Positions 24,436 to 35,250 of a DNA stretch of 64,000 nt are shown piece after piece. A program made the translations under genes and the position numbers. The notes under the pieces were generated by a model, which saw only the letters and a program-made list of their open reading frames with translations, had not been told where the DNA came from and ran no database searches. Source of the stretch: Orientallactaga sibirica (Eukaryota > Chordata > Mammalia > Rodentia > Dipodidae); contig JAEOAD010000240.1 of the NCBI GenBank assembly GCA_036365145.1, positions 372,001-436,000 of the forward strand. Direction: 5' to 3'. Each line of letters opens with the position of its first letter. Position 1 is the stretch's first letter.

Positions 24436-26535
24436 TATATTACTTATAATGTATCTGTTTAAGTTGTTTATGTCCTCCACTTTTAACTTTAGGATATTAT
24501 ATGTATGTAGATACTTGTCCATTTATTCTAGGTTTCCCAGCTTTTGGGACATAAGTATTCAGTAGTGATGTTTGGGATTTCATTGGGGTCTGTTGTCACA
24601 GCTACCTTTTTGTCTCTAATGTTGTTAAATTGGGTCTTCTTTCTCCTTTTTCCTTTTGCTTTGGTTAAGGGTTTATCTTACTCTCTCAAAACCCAACTTT
24701 TGCTTGATTAATTCTTTAATTTTTTAGTGCTTGTTTCATTAATTTTTGCCTTGATTTTATTATTGCTTGTCATCTACTGGCTTTGAGGTTGGCTTGTTGC
24801 TATTTTTCTAGAGCCTTGATGCAGACAGCCAGGTTGCTTGAAATCCTCCAATTTCTATACATGTGTGCTTATAGCTATAAACATTCCTCTTAAGACTGCC
24901 TTCACTATATCCCAGATAGCCTAGTAGGTTGTGTTATTATTTTTCTTTGTTTCTAAGAATTTTAAAAATTTGTTCCTTCATTTCTTCAATAACCCACTGT
25001 TCACTGAAAAATGTGTTGCTCAGTGTCCAAAATTTGTGAAGTTCTGCATTCTCTTCATATATATATATATATATATATTGGTTTTTCGAGGTAGGGTCTT
25101 AGTTTGTGTTTTTTTCGGAATTACCTTATTTTTCCACTTTAAAAGTTAGTTTTGATGAGTATAACATTCTTGGATGTATCTTTAAAGCTTGGGATATGTC
25201 ATTTCAATCTCTTCTGGCTTTTAGTATTGCTTATAAAAAGTCTAAAGTTATTCTTATGTTTTGCCTTTGTGTGTGAATTGATATTTTTCCCTTGCAGCTT
25301 TTACTATTGTTTCTTTACTATTTTCTCTAAATTTCTCTAAATTTAGGAAAATTTTCCTTATCATTTCATTAACAGACACTCAATACCTTTTACATTTATC
25401 TCAGATCCTTCTATCCCTTGTATTCTTAGGTATGGTCCATTGAATTGTCCTAGAGCTTTGGCAATCTTGGTCATATTCAATGTTGTCTCAACTCTGCCCT
25501 CATCTCTGAGGTTCATTCTTTGGGCCTTATCATTGCTGTTAGTATTACCTTCTGATGTGGTTTTGAACTGTTTATTGCTTTCATTTCCATAACTTCTGTT
25601 TGATTTTTTCAGTATTTTAATTTCCTTGATAATTTTTTCCTCCATATGTATAACTTTTTTCTCCATTTGCTCAGTTTCATTCACTTTGGAGACTGTCTTC
25701 TTGAGCTCTTGAATATGTTTCTTTTTAGCTCATTCATCTGCTTATTTGAGATATCTATATGTTTCCTGATGGTTTATAAAAGTGGAATGTTAAATTCTCT
25801 TTTTGACATTGCCATTATCTCATTTTCTGTTCATTTTGCAGTGTGTTGTGTGGATGGTTGTCCTTTACTTTCCATGTTTCTTTGTTGTATCTTGGGCATT
25901 TGTGGAAGTGGAGGTCTTTTTTTTCTTTTATCATCCTTGAAAGATGATTTTGGTAGGATTGAAGTTTTAGATACAATAGCTGAACACTTAAGGTATATAC
26001 TTTTAGGTGTTAATACCAATACGCAATTAGAGTGGCTAGATTGCTGGAGCAGTGAACAACAATGTTAGTAGTTTAAAAGAACAAAGCAACTGAAAGGCAA
26101 AACACAAACAAAATCCAATAGTAAACCTAGAATGAAGGTTATAAAATAAAAAGAATGAAGCGAATTGAGTAAAAATGCAAAACAGGATGAAAACAAAAAA
26201 GAAACAGAGTCAAAAAAACAATAAAAACTAACTAAAATCACAGGGGATATGGGTGAGGCTCTGGATATGTATACACAGTCTATATATCCAAAGGTCTGCC
26301 GGATTAAGCCTGTATTATTCAGGTGAGAGAATGTTCTGTGGTAAATTTCCTATCAGTTCTCTGGCCTGGGTACCCCTTCTCTCCTGGGCCTGATGCAGGA
26401 TTCCCAAGGATGTGGGATTAAAGTTCCCCAGGCAGGGCTGTATGGGCTGGAATAATGTGAAAGTCTTGCCCATCTGGGAATTTTATTGTGTTAGCTAAAG
26501 GTGTTGTGGCTGTTTCCAATCCACAATCTTACTGG
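24436..26535 (-). mobile_element. L1 5' part (5' UTR, ORF1, start of ORF2), older subfamily
   Basis: Minus-strand L1. The endonuclease region of ORF2 lies at about 24.44-24.95 kb and ORF1-like coding remains at about 25.15-25.73 kb. 25361-25684 is an open minus-strand stretch rich in Glu/Lys/Asn, with a coiled-coil-like start (METEQ-type charged heptads). Probable 5' UTR extends to about 26.5 kb. It is cut at the ORF2 side near 24.44 kb. More diverged than the elements at 4.4 and 31 kb. Confidence 0.7.
25057..25108. repeat. (TA)n plus a 30-bp B1 head remnant
   Basis: An (AT)n run at 25057-25078, followed by ggtttttcgaggtagggtct, the tail-proximal start of a reverse B1 that then stops. A severely truncated SINE. 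Confidence 0.6.
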
Positions 26536-27215
26536 AAAGTCCCACCTAATTTTGCAAAAGTGATCAAAAGCACACATTGAAGAAAAGATAGAATTTTTAA
26601 CAAATGATGCTTGCAAAACTGGATACCTACATGTGGAAGAATGAATCTAGAACTTTATCTCTCATCATGCACAAATATTGATTCCATGTGAATCAAAGAC
26701 CTCAATGTAAGACCTGAAATTCTGAAATAACTAGAAAAACACTTCACTATATAGATGTAGGGAAGGACTTTCTGAATAGGATTCCAATAGCCTAGGAAAT
26801 AGGGGAAATAAGGCAAACAACCAAAAGAATGGGCTTTTATGACATTAAAATTTTGTACTACTAAGGAAACTGTCAACTAGGTCAGTAGACAACCTACAGA
26901 ATGTGAGAAAATGTTCACCAGCTATGTAACCAATAGAGAATACCCAGAATTTATGGAGAACTCTAAAAATTAAATAATAAAAAAATGAAACAATCCAGTA
27001 AAACATGGTCCATGGAACTGAACAGAATTCCCAAATGAAGCAATAGAAAGGGCCAATAATATAAAAATATGCTCAGTATCTTTAGCCTTCCGGGAAATGA
27101 AGATTAAAATTACTTTAGAGTCTATCACACTCCAGATAGAATGGCTATTATCAAAAAAATCAAGTGATAACAAATGCTGGTGATAGTTTTGAGGGAGACT
27201 AGGAGCAACGTAGTT
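26536..27215 (+). mobile_element. L1 ORF2 C-terminal fragment, plus strand
   Basis: Sense L1 matching the region after the reverse transcriptase: phrases tgatcaaaagcacacattg, atccctcatcatgcaca-like text near 26660 and gaaatgaagattaaaattac. No intact frame. Confidence 0.8.
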
Positions 27216-27594
27216 CTTTTTTATAGGTAGTCAGCTAGGGCCCAAAGGAAGAACCAAAAGTTGTCACCCTGCTTGCCATGGCTGAACTGGAATTTAGTAT
27301 CTGATCTAGTCACTTGCACAATGCCAACTTCACCTCCTCCTGCTCTCCTTCCTAGCCTAACACACTTCCGAGGTAGCCTAGCTTCTGGGTCCCCTTGAGT
27401 CCAGACCAATCAGCTCTCTCCCAGACTCACCATATCCTGATGGTAAAGCCCACCAATAAGCAATAAGAAAGGCTTAGCAGATGGGCTTTTTTTTTTTTTT
27501 TGGCTGTTTGCCTCTCCTGGTGCCTGGACATCCAGGTTCCTGTTCTGATAATAAGCCCTCTTCTATTCCAGCCTGGGATGAAAGGGTTCCTTTT
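27216..27594. other. Non-coding DNA with poly(T) run
   Basis: Contains a T-run at 27488-27501. The minus-strand open stretch 27221-27409 has no recognised domain. Confidence 0.4.
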
Positions 27595-27738
27595 CATTTT
27601 TTTTTAATTTTTATTTTTTTATTGACAACTTCCATAATTGTAGACAATATCCCATGGTAATTCCCTCCCTCCCCGCCCCATTTTCCCCTTTGAAACTCCA
27701 CTCTCCATCATATCCCCTCCCCCTTTCAATCAGTCTCT
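27595..27738 (-). repeat. Short L1 3' end remnant with poly(A)
   Basis: T-rich start at 27596-27620 (A-tail in reverse), then gacaacttccataattgtag and ccccctccctccccg-type text typical of L1 3' ends in this window. Truncated directly against the DNAJC14 retrocopy. Confidence 0.55.
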
Positions 27739-30195
27739 CTTTTTATTTTTAAAGTTACCAGTTATTTATTTATAGAAAGATGATCCCCTGGCTTTAAATA
27801 GATATGTACATACAAATATGAGCAAACTTAAAAAAAATACAAACCCTTGGATCACAAGGGGGCTTCTAGTAGCCTCCTATCCTTCCCCCTCACCCAAGGA
27901 CAGAGGGCATGAGTCTGCTTTTTAGAAATTATTAATTTGGGCCATCCTTGCAATAAGCCTGAACTTAAGTTAATTTACACATAAGGTGAAAGTCAGAGGA
28001 AACGTTCTGTTTCCACTCTGAACTCTGCATCTCCAGAATTAGGGCTACATGCTTTCTCACTTTTTTAGCTAGAATATCAGGATAAGGGGGCAACCCTTGA
28101 AATGGGCTAAAATTAGATACACTGTTTAAAATGCAGCAAATGGTAAAATAAAGGCATACAGATCCTGGGGAAAGACCCAGATCCCACACTACAAAGGAAT
28201 CTATTGTCCAGCTTAGGTCCAGGACCTAGGTTCTTTACAGTAGCCACCCCCATTTCTTTGGTATTGTCAGAAGACAAGATTCAGTTCCTGGGTTCTGGAG
28301 AGTAGGGAGAGTGTTTCAGGGACTTCCTATGGGTATTGAGTGAAGAAATTAAATTTCCCCTTTTAAAATATTTAAAAATAAACAAATCAAACTCCATCCT
28401 GTGCTGTACACAGCCCTTTTGACTCCCTGACATTGATTTGAGGGAGGAAGAGAAGGGGTGTCATCGTTGGAAGGGCCTCCTCACTTTCTTCCTCTGCTTC
28501 GGTTTGGCTTCTCCCTTGGGTACAGTGCTATTGGGCTTGGAGGCTGCAGTGGCCCCAGGGCCAGGATAAGGAGCTGCATAGACATTCCCATTGGACATTT
28601 GCCCTGGGGGTACTTGAAAGAGTCCACTCAAGAAATCCTGAAGGTCAGCAGGAGGGGCTTCTGAGGTGGCTCTCTGCAGACCACTGGTGCCTGGCACCTG
28701 AGAACCAAATGAGATGTGATAAGGAACTCTATGGGTGTCTGGTGAGATTCCCACACGCTGACATCCAGCCCACTCTGTGATCATAAACCTTTCCATCCAT
28801 TAGTGCAAAGTAGGTGATCTTGAGGCCCAACATACTTGATTCTGCCCCAAAGTCTCCTTCCTCAGCGGGATTCAGTGTATTACACTCAGCATAGTATCTG
28901 GCACTCTTTGGTTCCCTGTCCATTGCAAACCTCCTATGCTTTCCTTGGCATCAGCTACACATGATGGTATTCATTGCCTCCTTGAGGTCATCTTGCAGCT
29001 TGGACAAAAACTCATTCACTGACCGGCTCAGTTCATTCTCTGCCATTTGTTTCATTTCATATTCCTTACGCCTTTCAGGGTTGCTGACAATGTCCCAAGC
29101 TGCGTGCAAAACTTTGAAGGCCTCTTCAGCCCAGGGATGATATTTTTTTTTCAGGATGAACCATCACTGCCAGTTGCCTATAGCCCTTCTTTAGTTCAAG
29201 ATCTGATGCTGTAGCTTCAACCCCCAGCACATGGAAAGGGTTTAGCTCATCCTCAGGAACCCCAGCCATGGTCAAAAGTCGGACCACTTCCTCTTCCAGC
29301 TTGCAGTAGGGCCCACTAGCTACTGGTGTATTACCCAGCTTATCAGCCCACTGAACTAATCTTACCAGCTGCTTCCATGGCCTGTTCTCTTTCAGCAGAG
29401 TCAAGCAATGCTGCAAGGCTGGACAGTCCAGCCAAGAGAAGAGCCAAGTGGCCTTATCCCTCCAGCCTAACCAGTCACCCAGTCCCACCAGAAACCACAA
29501 GCCCAACTGCAGACAACCCCAAAAAGAAGGCAAAAGCCAGGAGCAGAAAGCACCCAGCAGCTTAAGAAAATGGGTTATCAGACCCGCCCCACAGGAAAAG
29601 CCATGACTTAGACACTGGAACACCACATGAGGCCAGCCCCTCAGTCTCCCTGCCCAGACTTTCACCCAGAGTCAAAAAAGATCCAGATCACTGCCTTTCA
29701 GCTGTCTGCATGCATTAATGAGATGGCCACATGTTTCTATATATATCCCCAGCACCACCAGTAGTTGAATCAGCCACCAGAAACCTGCCTGTCTAAGCTG
29801 ACATAACACCTCTGCTCCCCACAATCCCAGGCCTCTGTGCTCATCAGCTTGACTTGGTTTACAGCCCAGCTGATGTCGACCAGGGGACCTGGGATCACTT
29901 CGTCCACCTTTCCGAGTATCCTCTTTGGTCAGCTATGCCTCAGGGGTGGGTTTTTTTTCCCCCCACTGGGCACACGAGAAAAACCTCTGGGGAATTTAAG
30001 AGGTTCCTCATCATCATACTCTTCTTCCAACTCTTCATCTTCCCCCAAGGTTGGAGAGATACAGTGGTGGCAAAAGTTGCTAGAAGAGCCATTTCATCCC
30101 TCAGAGTAAGACCCTTCAGGGAAGAGCAGCTCCCCGCCCCTCCAACCCCCTCCTCCCCCTTTCCCCTCACTCTGTTTCTTCCTTCCGTCCCCACC
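27739..30195 (-). pseudogene. DNAJC14: DNAJC14 processed pseudogene (retrocopy)
   Basis: DNAJC14 is a membrane-bound J-domain co-chaperone of the endoplasmic reticulum. The minus strand carries its sequence without introns. Acidic N-terminal region is at about 30.1-29.9 kb (EELEEEYDDEE), membrane-domain region at 29.8-29.4 kb, J domain at about 29.24-29.13 kb, and the C-terminal domain ends KKVRRPFQR before a stop at 28461-28463. Open pieces are 29126-29665, 28729-28923 and 28461-28796. They lie in different frames, so at least two frameshifts plus stops separate them. The J-domain HPD motif, needed to stimulate Hsp70, reads HPE. 3' UTR sequence continues to about 27740, with an AATAAA (plus-strand TTTATT near 27764) and an A-rich tail. 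The first part of the gene is missing or unrecognised upstream of about 30195. Confidence 0.9.
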
Positions 30196-30540
30196 ATGGC
30201 ACTGACCTACACTTCCAATCTCTCTTTTATTTTGATGTCATGATCTTTTCCTCCTGTTATGATGGTCTTGGGTAGGTAGTGTCAGGCACTGTGAGGTCAT
30301 GGATATCTAGGCCATTTTTTGTCTGGAGAGAACTTTGTAAGGAGTCTTACCCTTCCTTTGGCTCTTAAGTTCTTTTTACCACCTCTTTCGCAATGGACCC
30401 TGATCCTTGGAAGATATATTAGAGATATTTCAGTGTTGAGCACTCCTCTGTCACTTCTTCTCAGCACCATGGTGCCTTCTGAGTCATCAAAGGTCACCAC
30501 CATCTGAAAAGAGAAGTTTCTTTAACCAAAAGTTAGAGTA
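30196..30540 (-). other. Unidentified minus-strand open stretch, possibly exon-derived
   Basis: Minus strand 30297-30503 is open for 68 codons and begins MVVTFDDSEG. Just upstream is a pyrimidine tract ending in cttttcag, like a splice acceptor. A neighbouring frame continues with protein-like text (IHDLTVPDTTYPRPS). I do not recognise the protein. It may be the 5' part of the DNAJC14 retrocopy region, a second gene fragment, or chance. Confidence 0.3.
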
Positions 30541-30763
30541 GCATTAATATATAGGAATGAACATTAAGAGAAGTGCTTACCTCGCAGTTTGGTGAGCATA
30601 GTATATAATTTAACCAAACCAGACACCAGCAGACATTACACTCCTAGGGTATCATGACTACTCCTGTTGTAGGTTTTCAGTATCAGGGATGTATTCCCTC
30701 CCATGGAGTGGGCTTCCAGTCTAATTAAAGAGTGGTTGGTTTCCCCATAACAGACATACCACT

Positions 30764-31285
30764 GATGTGCCAAGACCCCCACTAGGGGCTAAGACCCCCG
30801 GTCACCCAGGAGTCACCTAGAGAACCACCACAGAAGCTGAGACTCACAAATGTGAAAGCAGTGTTTTCTTTTAATTGGTAGTGCAAGCCTAGGCCTGGGC
30901 TCTGTCCCCACAGACAGACACAAGGGGAGTGAGAAAAGAACCCCGACTGGGGGGAGGTAAGGGGTTGTAAAAGGAAAAAACACAAGTTTTGAATAACAAC
31001 GGGATCCACATTGATTGACAGGCCACTTGGAAGCAGTTTGCAGGTTTTTTTTTCCTTTTTCCTTTTGACAGTTGGTACCTGGCAGAGCTGGGGCCTTTGT
31101 GGTTAACAGTTCCACCCGAGTTCCCGGCATTGCAGGGGAGGGGGGTTTCCTGGAACTTGGGTGGGGGGATTTTTCTATCTAAAATGGCTACTTGTCTCAA
31201 GATGGCATTACTATTGTCAAGCAGGCAAGCTGATAAGCAAGGTTACAGAAGCTAAATGTAGCAAGTTAGTTATTTTTTGGTCTCT
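30764..31285 (-). mobile_element. Gammaretrovirus-like (ERV1-type) solo LTR inside L1 3' UTR
   Basis: GC-rich block unlike its L1 surroundings. On the minus strand it has LTR-like order: a U3 with cttgagacaagtagccattt, an ATTAAA poly(A) signal variant near 30872, then gagtctcagcttctgtgg and a U5 ending gtcttggcaca. The 7-bp sequence taccact stands at 30757-30763 and 31286-31292, so a short target duplication is likely. The exact LTR ends do not show a clean TG...CA. No internal viral genes are present. Confidence 0.62.
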
Positions 31286-32073
31286 TACCACTATTGCACC
31301 TGTTGGCTCATTTGGCCTGGTTGACCAAATTTAAGGCTTGCAGTGTCCATTGTTTAGTATCTTCAAAGGTTATTTCTTTCTCTCCCATTGATCTGCATCC
31401 AGTGTAGCTTTTTTCCAGTTTTCTGTCTGCAGGTCCACATGGAGGAGGCTTTCAGCTCAGCTCCAGCAGTATTTCTCAGTGACCTTGCAGCCCAAGTATG
31501 TGGAGTCTTCAGCAATAGGGTCTTACCATCTATTCCTGGTGGGAAATCAAGGGGCTTGCAGTGGCCTGTAAAGTTTTGGGGGTATAAGGGACCTCCCTGG
31601 CCAACAACTCACTGGAAGGTATCCCATTCTTGGCACTGAAAATTTTCTAGTAACAATCTATGGCTTCTGAGTGTTCCATTGTCCAGAAAAGTAGGTTTCC
31701 ATATGACCTTTTTATATCCTCTTAGATTTTGATTAGCCCTCCCTCCACCTTTCCTTTACTCAATCTCTTCTCCTGACCTCACTTAGGCCTTTTCACCCCC
31801 ATTAATCTGTTCTTCTACTTACATATACAGAATACCATCCTATTAAGTCCCCCCTCCCTCCCTTTATGTTCCTTTTATATCCCCTTTCTAGCTTACTGGC
31901 TTCTGCTACTGAGTTTTATTCCTATTCACATAGAATTCCAATCATTTGTAGCTAGGATCCACAGAAGATAGAGAACATGTGACTTTTGGCTTTCTGGACC
32001 TGGGTTACCTCACTAAGTATAACCCTTTCCAGATCCATCCATTTTCCTGTGAATTTAATAACTTCATTTTTCT

Positions 32074-34230
32074 TTACCACTGAGTAGACTCCATTGTGTA
32101 AATGTGCCACATCTTTATTTTCCACTCATCAGTTGAGGGACATCTAGGCTGGTTCCATTTCATAGGTATTGTGAATAGAGTGGCAATAAACATGGTTGAG
32201 CAAATATCTCTAAGGTTGTGAGATGAGTCCTTAGGATATATGCCCAGGAGTGGTATAGCTGGGTCATATGGTAGATTTATTTTTAGCTGTCTTAGGAACC
32301 TCCACACTGATTTCCACAATGGCTGGACCAGATTGCATTCCCACCAACATTGTAGAAGGGTTCCTCTTTTTCCGCATCCTTGCCAGCATTTATGTTCATT
32401 TGTTTTCAGGATGGTAGCCAATCTGACAGGAGTGAGATGGAATCTCAATGTAGTTTTAATCTGCATTTCTGATGACTAGGGATGTAGAACTTATTTTAGA
32501 TGTTTATATGCCATCTGTATTTCTTCTTTTGAGAACTTTTTAATTGGGTTGTTTGATTACTTATTATTTAATTTTTTGAGTGTTTTGAATATCCTCTGTC
32601 AGATGTATAGCTGGGAAAGATTTTCTCCCATTCTGTAGGTTGCCTCTTTGCTCTATTCACAGTGTCCTTAGATGTACAAAAGCTTTGTAATTTCATGAGG
32701 TCCCAGTGGTTGATCTATGGTTTTATGTCCTGAGCAACTGGGGTTATATTCAGAAAGTTGTTGCCAAGATCAATATACTGAAGTGTTTCCTCTACTTTTT
32801 CCTCTATCAGTTTCAGAATTTCAGATCTTATATTAAGGTCTTTGATCCATTTGGACTTAATTTTTGTGCATGGAGAGAGATGAGGATATATTTTCATTCT
32901 TCTACAGATACATATACAGTTGTCCAGCACCATTTGTTGAAGAGGCTGTCTTTTCTCCAATGAGTATTTTTGGCATTTTTGTCGAAGATCAGGTTGCTAT
33001 AGCTACCCAGACTTACTTCTGGGTCCTCTATTGTGTTCCATTACCATTCTGTAATTGTTACTATGGCTTTGTAATAGAGGTTGAAATCAGATAGGGTGAT
33101 ACCACCAGTCTTATTTTTGTTGCTCAAAATAGTATTAGAAATTTGAGGGTTTTTTGTGCTTCCAGATGAAATTTTGGATTGTTTTTTCTATTTCTGTGAA
33201 GAATGCCATTGGAATTTTGATGGGGATTGCATTAAATATGTAGATTACTTTTGATAAGATTGCCATTTTCATAATACTGATTCTTCCAATCCAAAAACAA
33301 GGGATGTCTTTCCATTTCCTAGTGTCTTCTGAAATTTCTCACTTGAGTGTTTTAAAGTTTTCATTGTAGAGATCCTTCACTTCCTTTGTTAGGTTTATTC
33401 CAAGGTACTTTATTTATTTATTTTTTTGATGCAATTGTGAATGGGAGTGATCCTCTGATTTAATCCTCTGTATCTTTGTTGTTAGCATATAGGAAGGCTA
33501 CTGATTTCTGTGTGGTTATTTTGCATCCTGCTACATGGATATAGGTGTTTATCAGCTCTAACAGTTTGCTAGTAGAGTCTTTAGGGTCCTTTATGTATAG
33601 AATCATATCATATTCAAATAATGATAACTTGATCTCTTCCTTTCCAATTTGTATCCTTTTTATGTATGTCTCTTGCCTTATTGCTATAGCTAAGACTTCC
33701 AGTACTATATTAAATAAAAGTGGGGACAGTGGACACCCTTGTCTTGTGCCTGGTTTTAGTGGAAAAGCTTCAAGTTTTTCTTCATTTAGTATTATCTTGG
33801 CTGTGGGTTTGTCATAAATAGCTTTTATTATGTTGAGATATGTTCCTTCTATTCCCAGTCTATGTAGCACTTTTATCATGAAGGAATGTTGGATTTTGTC
33901 AAATGCTTTTTCTTCATCTATTAAGATGATCATGTGATTTTTGTCCTTCAGTCCATTTATATAATGTATTACATTTATCAATTTGCACATGTTGAACCAT
34001 CTCTGCATCTCAGGGATAAAGCCTACTTGGTTGGGGTGAATGATCTTTCTGATCTTTCTGATATATTTTTGTATTATGTTTGCCAATTTTTTTGAGAATT
34101 TTTACATCTATGTTCATAAGGGAGATTGGTTTATATTTTTCTTTCCTTGTTTTATCTTTGTCTGGTTTTGGTATCAGGGTGATGCTGGCTTCATAGAAGG
34201 AATTTTGTAGGATTCTTTCCTTTCCTATTT
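32074..34230 (-). pseudogene. L1 ORF2 fragment (reverse transcriptase to C-terminus)
   Basis: C-terminal region at 32074-32466 (open) and the segment before it at 32715-32960. The reverse transcriptase palm is at 33460-34086 (208 codons open). The palm keeps KAFDKIQH and [12 protein letters not shown] but its catalytic motif reads FEYDMILY instead of FADDMILY, so one essential Asp and the preceding Ala are changed. Inactive by sequence. Confidence 0.92.
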
Positions 34231-34562
34231 TACAGAAAGTTTAAGAAGCATTTATGAAGCTCCTTGTAGCTGAGACAAACATCCAACCAGACACAGCTTA
34301 TGGGAGGGAGCAGGCTTATATCAGGCTTACAGAGTCCAGGGGAACAACATCAATGGTGGGAAAAGCTGGCATCCTTTCATCCATCCCACCAGAGAGATAT
34401 CACCTGTTCTCTCCACACCTTTGAGCTGGAATTCAGATCTACCTCAAACATACCTTAGGGCTGGATGACAAGATCTGCCCCCAGTGACACCTCTTCCCCA
34501 GTAAGACTCCACCCTCTGAGACTTAAATTCAAGCCTGAGCATATATTCAATCTACCTCACTA
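34231..34562 (+). repeat. Medium-reiteration repeat (copy 4)
   Basis: Resembles the copies at 3.4, 11.3 and 15.3 kb in order and composition: agctgagacaaacatccaa, cagcttatgggaggg, then a run of cccc-rich phrases with gacacctcttccccagtaag. Inserted between two L1 pieces. Confidence 0.45.
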
Positions 34563-34905
34563 TATAAATCATTATGGAAATTTCTCAAAAAAATGTAAAA
34601 GTAGATCTACTATACTGTAACTCCTGGGAATATACATTGGAGAGTCAATCTACTATAGACATATTTGCTCATCCATATTTATTGTTGCTCTGTTCATAAT
34701 AGCTTGGAAATAGAATCAGTCTTGATACCCATTAATGGATGAATGGAGAATGAAGATGTGGTACATATACACAATGGAGTTTTATTTATCTGTAAAGAAG
34801 AATGAAATTATTAAATTCATAGAAAAATGAATGGATGAATCTGAACAAGATAGTAAACTCAGGCTCAGAAAGACATGTACTGCATGTTCTCACAAGTATA
34901 AGGCT
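34563..34905 (+). mobile_element. L1 ORF2 3' end / 3' UTR fragment, plus strand
   Basis: Sense L1 text: gatacccattaatggatgaa, tggtacatatacacaatgg, atgaaattattaaattcat, then ctgcatgttctcacaagtat. These are hallmark phrases of the end of ORF2. Confidence 0.8.
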
Positions 34906-35162
34906 CTAAATTTGAAATAGCATTTTTATTAGGAACTTCAATGTGTGAACATAGAATAATTTGATCATATTCCCAAACTGTTATTCTTTTAGTCCCTCTC
35001 CTGTGCCACCCATCCCCTGAAGACTGTCCTCTTTCAAAGTAGTCCTTCTTCTGTTCTGTTGTCTCATTACTTTTGGTCATGTGATAGCTATATTTTTATC
35101 TTTTCAGGAACCTCCATACTGATTTTCATAGTGGTTCTATAAGCCTGCACTCCTGCCAGCAG

Positions 35163-35250
35163 TGAATGACATTTATTCATTATTTATTCATTATTATTCA
35201 TCATTATTAATTCATTATTATTATTTATTCATTAAACATTTATTGTCATT
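35163..35250. repeat. ATT-rich low-complexity tract in L1
   Basis: Irregular repeats of ttattcatta units. Confidence 0.8.

Larger units (their letters stand above)
30541..34230 (-). mobile_element. L1, 5'-truncated, split by a solo LTR
   Basis: Minus-strand L1. Its 3' UTR is at 30541-30763 and 31286-32070, interrupted by an LTR, and ORF2 is at 32074-34230. The flanks of the LTR join into a continuous 3' UTR (...cataccact / accactattgcacctg...). The 5' end is cut at about 34230, inside the reverse transcriptase region, where another repeat starts. Confidence 0.85.

Noticed and set aside
28458..28664. Plus-strand open stretch inside the DNAJC14 region
   Set aside because: It is antisense to the pseudogene's C-terminal coding sequence.
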